A stretch of DNA of 64,000 bases from Bolinopsis microptera (taxonomy: Eukaryota; Ctenophora; Tentaculata; Lobata; Bolinopsidae): assembly GCF_026151205.1 (NCBI RefSeq), contig NC_087081.1:11099113-11163112 (forward strand), given 5' to 3'. Under the pieces are notes generated by a model, which worked only from the letters and a program-made list of their open reading frames with translations, was not told where the DNA came from and searched no databases. Shown here piece by piece: positions 59,582-64,000 of this stretch; the stretch's first letter is position 1, and every line of letters starts with the position of its first letter. A program made the position numbers and the translations under genes.

Positions 59582-60859
59582 GCAAGTGAAGCATTTTAAG
59601 TTATTTCGTTAACATTTAAAATGATACCTATACAAGATTATGACTCCTCCTCTAGATTTATCAACAGCTTTTTCATGTCTCATCACCGAACATTTAAGCT
59701 CTTTCGCGTTTTATATGATAAATTGTTTGGATAATATTCTTTGGGAATGGGAATAATGAAAAAGATCCATATCATGGGTCATCTGAAAAGCTTAGAATTC
59801 GCAGCATATCCCTCAACTTTAAATTGTCTACCGAAGACCAAGCAGTAGCTATAACTATCGCTAATAACATAGGACCATTAAATAATATCCACGACCGAGA
59901 CCATTGATAAATGATAAGACTCTTCGCCCAATTCCAACGCACCATGGGAACAGTCTAATGTAACACTAACTAACAGTCTAATGTAAAGTTGGGTGTCCAA
60001 CTTGAATAGATTTGAACGTGATCTTCTCTGCAGAATTTACCCTGATTGCCATAAGGGACTAAGGAAAACTTACACACGTGTCCTACTGCAGTACTGGTTC
60101 CCTGATGTTGTTACATCCGAAAACGTGCACTTATAAATACTATCCAGACAGTTGTTGGGCCAACAAGGAAATTGTGCATTTCAAAAAGAGACCACTCTCC
60201 GGTAGACCAACTTTCTGAAGAATGTGCCAGATAGGATTGTTGAGTACCCGGATTAGAATAAATTAGTTTCAACTATACAAGTGCTCAGACATGTTAGTTC
60301 AAATAGTGGTCAACTAAATGAGAGAGAGGGGGGGGGGGGGGGAGAAAGTCTATCCTTATCAATCGGGCTTCTTGGCTACTGCCTTGATTTACTTTCTAAC
60401 TGTTTGTTCAGTGTATCTGCGTCAATTTGACAGAAACCAAAATAACACAATAATAGAATACGTCACATATCTGTCAGCCTCTTTGTTCTTAGTGAGAGCG
60501 TATATTCACCTAGTTTATAATTATATGGGGTCTACACTAAAATCATACAATGCAAGATCCCCGTTCAGATAGAATAGGATATGTGTTCCTGTGTTTGCCA
60601 CTTGTTTGGAAGCAACCGAGTCTATACGATATGTACATATGTAAGGGTTTTTAACACAGTGGAAAAGTTCTTGCAGTTAAAACCGTGAAAGTTTGAAGTA
60701 GATAAGAAACCAGTGCAAGACAAAGAAAAAGACTGAGGAGTTGGCTGATTAACATTGTGAGGAAGGGGTTTAACTTTATCTTTTCGTGTTCTTAAGGTTG
60801 CTACAAGTGGGGCTTATTCTGCAGTTATCATATAATATTCTGCAGGTATCTGATTCCAC
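59582..60859. other. Intron or spacer
   Basis: No exon recognised. A GAGAG plus G-run tract lies at 60319-60342. Confidence 0.5.
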
Positions 60860-61785
60860 GGCAATTCAGTAGTGTGGCATAACACGGTTAAGGCACGGTT
60901 AAAGGCACGGTTAAGGCACAGTTAAGGCACGGTTAAGGCACGGTTAAGGCACGGTTAAGGCACAAGGGTTACATAAGGCACGGTTAAGGCACAAACTGCC
61001 CAAAAGCAACCATTATGGTCGCTTAAGGCACGGTTAACGCACGGTTAACGCACGGTTGGGGAAATATAACATATAAACATAAAAGTGGTTGGGGGTTAAC
61101 TGCCCAAAAGCATTTAGGGATGGGGGCGGCAGCAGAGTGTCGAGTTCCTCTTCGAGTTACCATGGTGAGTAAAGTAGTAGTATTTTTAAGAGTAGACAAT
61201 GAAAAGATTGGATGGTTGTGTTGAATAAAGCTGCGTTTATATACAACTGTGATAGAGTGACAGAGCTTGTTTATTTCGGGATATGATCCATGTCAGCTGA
61301 TCAACGAGATCTGTAAAATTTACAGATCGTCACATTCAGATCATGTGCCTTAGTTAACCACTTGTATGTTTATAGGTTATATTTCCCCAACCGTGCGTTA
61401 ACCGTGCCTTAAGCGACCATAATGGTTGCTTTTGGGCAGTTTGTGCCTTAACCGTGCCTTAACTGACCGTGTCTCAACCGTGCCTTATGTAACCCTTGTT
61501 CCCTAGCCGTGCCTTAACCGTGCCTTAGTTAACCACTTGTATGTTTATATGTTATATTTCCCCAACCGTGCGTTAACCGTGCCTTAAGCGACCATAATGG
61601 TTGCTTTTGGGCAGTTTGTGCCTTAACCGTGCCTTAACCGTGCGTTAACCGTGCGTTAACCGTGCCTTAAGAACCGTGCCTTATGTAACCCTTGTGCCTT
61701 AACCGTGCCTTAACCGTGCCTTAACCGTGCCTTAACTGTGCCTTAACCGTGCGTTAACCGTGTTATGCCACACTACTGAATTGCC
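60860..61785. mobile_element. hAT-like foldback element, 926 bp, with 8-bp target duplication
   Basis: The ends are perfect inverted repeats (GGCAATTCAGTAGTGTGGCA at 60860, mirror ending at 61785). The host octamer GATTCCAC is duplicated exactly at 60852-60859 and 61786-61793. Inside each arm are arrays of GGCACGGTTAA (left) or TTAACCGTGCC (right), so the whole element can fold into a long hairpin. No coding sequence is seen. An 8-bp duplication points to hAT-type transposition. Confidence 0.92.
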
Positions 61786-61793
61786 GATTCCAC

Positions 61794-64000
61794 GTGAGCC
61801 TCTTAGACCAATTATCTATTCGTATCGTTTTATCTTAAAATGTTGTGATATCAGTTGTAAATTCTGCACATCAACCTCCACATAATGATGAGTGAGCAAT
61901 GAGTATCACGTACATCCCACCAACTTGTAAAACAATCAGACAATACAGACTAAACACTGTTCATTCAGGTATTATAATTCGATTATATTATTATATACCA
62001 CTTTCAAATACGTCGTGGAATGTTATTATAAAATAGCTGGATACTATTTGAGTAGTGAATACATGTTACAAGCTATCGATACAGATTACAGGCCTTATTT
62101 TAACGTGACATAATAATACAGCAAGTGTGTAAACTCTTGGAGTAAAATCTTAAAACGGGCGTTCATTTTACATGGCGTGAGGTTGTAGCCTAGGCCTTAT
62201 ATTCTAATATCATAATAAGTTATTATTATCTTACAAATCATGACTTAAATTTGAATAACATCTTCAATTAGTACAAAATCTGGTCGGCTTGCATTTTGGA
62301 ATTACATCTAATTTAGATTCTAAACTCGCCATCGTAGTAAAACTTACAAACCGGAGGCAGGAGTTTTGCCGACAATTTGTTCATGAAATCTGCAGATTAG
62401 TTTACAACCAGCGCGGTTGTCAGCAAACTTATAACTTTTGTGGCAGAATGGTGTGGACAAGAGATTTGGACTGAAGTTGAACCGTCTAAAAAGAAACATT
62501 TTTAAACATGATTTTGAGTTTTAGATCAAAACCTGGTAGGTATAGCACATTGTTAATCATTTTATGATAATTATAACTATCATTACAGTTATTAGAGTTA
62601 ATGAACAATGACATTAATGATTAATATACTTGTCAGTACAGTGCGTCAAGTGCTATAAAAGTTCCACGAAATACCTGACATTTAATCAATTAAAACACAT
62701 ATTGTTCCGTTACGCTTCTCATAATTAACATTCTATAGTACCAGCGGGCCCAGACTCATGACTTATTCAACAGATTCGGTATAAGCACTCAGCAGTCAGC
62801 ATGTATAGACCCAATATATAAGTATAGACCCAATATTAATGGTCCGGGGAGAATGCTAAATTAATGTAGTCCAATATAAGATATCATTGTCATGCTATGT
62901 CTGCTCTGTTATCAAGGTTGTTAAGGTAGACATTATTATTCAGTTGATTACAGCTTCTGTTTGTCATCATATACGCGCCCTGAAACGATTCGTCAGTGCT
63001 GCACGTGTTTTATAGTCTCCGCAGGTCTACAACAGGTGTATAATAAAAGAATATTATCACAGATGGGGGTCATATCAAGTGTCTAATCGGAGCAAGCTTA
63101 TTATTGAAAGTTGGCAAGTTGTAGTTACTCTTAGAGGGATTCAAGCGTGCAAATTGTGCTTATGACGGGGGGAGCCCGTAAATACTTGGCCATTAGCTGT
63201 TTACAATTCCACAGTGTTTTCACTCCTTTAACGCAGACTTTCGAGTGCAGTTGTTTCCGGATTGGACCATCCGATAGGTCGATTTTATCTTAGAGGCTGT
63301 GAAAGTGAAAATCCTGTAATAAAGCTAGGATCCAGATTAGAGCAAGTTTCAAGAGCTCAATCTGAAGTTCACCCATGATTATTTTTAAAAGTAAAGGAGA
63401 TCTCGGAGTCTCTAAGTATAATATTATTGAAATCGGGGAAAAAATTATTTTTAGATACATATTTTCCTTTCTATTCGATCTATTGAATATAGATCTGACT
63501 TTAATATGATTGGCCATTGGGTCTTGCCTCTTGGTACCATGGGTATGACGCACCAATCATATTAAAATCAACCCCATACGCAATTTCAATTCAAAAGATG
63601 TGTCGACGCATTACTATTACAATAAAATTTTGACAGATTTATTCTCTCGTGCCTAGGACCCAGATCCCAGGCGTATAAGAACTTAGATGAGTAATCTGTT
63701 AAAAGCGCCAAGCGCGTCGACACGTCTTACGAACTAAGTTTACATCCATATTACAACTTTCGATATAACAACTTGTTAAAACTAAGTTAATTTATTACTA
63801 TTAGCTGTAAGTGTAAATTGAGATCAATAATTGAATTCATCATGTTGGGCGCTTTAAACACGATTCGTCAAGAGCCGTGACGACTCGACTGACTCTTCTG
63901 AACATCTAAACATTGTTTAAAGTGATTTTATTTATTTCTGATTAGATTCGAGTACATGTAAAATTATATGCGAGGGAATTATCAATTACTAATAGTTTCA
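61794..64000. other. No gene recognised to the right edge
   Basis: AT-rich DNA. Small frames (62289-62474 +, 63290-63556 -) lack starts, splice sites or family. A short inverted repeat TTAATATGATTGG / CCAATCATATTAA lies around 63501-63566. Confidence 0.5.

Noticed and set aside
1-64000. CRISPR arrays, bacterial operons or phage genes
   Set aside because: Spliced genes, SINEs and LINEs show this is animal DNA; the tandem repeats have no unique spacers.

Overview
The window is animal nuclear DNA. It is AT-rich, has GT-AG introns with strong GTAAGT/GTGAGT donors, small exons in long introns, few genes, and many non-autonomous transposons, tRNA-derived SINEs and LINE fragments. A thrombospondin-repeat receptor and a PLAC8-family protein rule out bacteria and plants. 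The overall style fits an early-branching or marine invertebrate such as a cnidarian, but the sequence alone does not settle the species.

Region by region, all on the + strand unless stated. (1) 666-9035: a complete 16-exon gene. Its exon phases were followed by hand and close exactly to 650 codons. It encodes a signal peptide, eight divergent thrombospondin type-1 (TSP1) repeats, one membrane helix and a short proline-rich tail ending in a Tyr motif. Its introns hold an inverted duplication of its own exon 10/11 region and two foldback transposons, and ~60-bp inverted repeats flank the locus. (2) 10.1-20.8 kb: mostly non-coding. It has a 274-bp direct duplication carrying a minus-strand Cys-rich/transmembrane reading frame, a 44-bp satellite, CACGTG clusters, and a probable minus-strand terminal exon at 16420-16590 with polyadenylation signals. 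(3) 20800-21511: a complete three-exon PLAC8/cornifelin-like gene of 104 aa. (4) 23.5-59.6 kb: about a dozen short exons that start with ATG and end at a splice donor in phase 0, plus two phase-0 internal exons. Each encodes a different, usually Arg/Lys/Ser-rich N-terminus. The simplest reading is one very large gene with many alternative promoters, whose shared body lies to the right of base 64000. (5) The remaining DNA is repeats: SINEs, two LINE remnants, TTAA-flanked poly-G foldbacks, a pogo-like element with transposase remnant, and a 926-bp hAT-like foldback with a perfect 8-bp target duplication.

The strongest candidate for something undescribed is the array of phase-0 alternative first exons. 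The TSP1 receptor, with its unusual repeat type and modular two-exon repeat unit, is second. No product of the array could be assigned to a family with confidence, because the common exons are outside the window.
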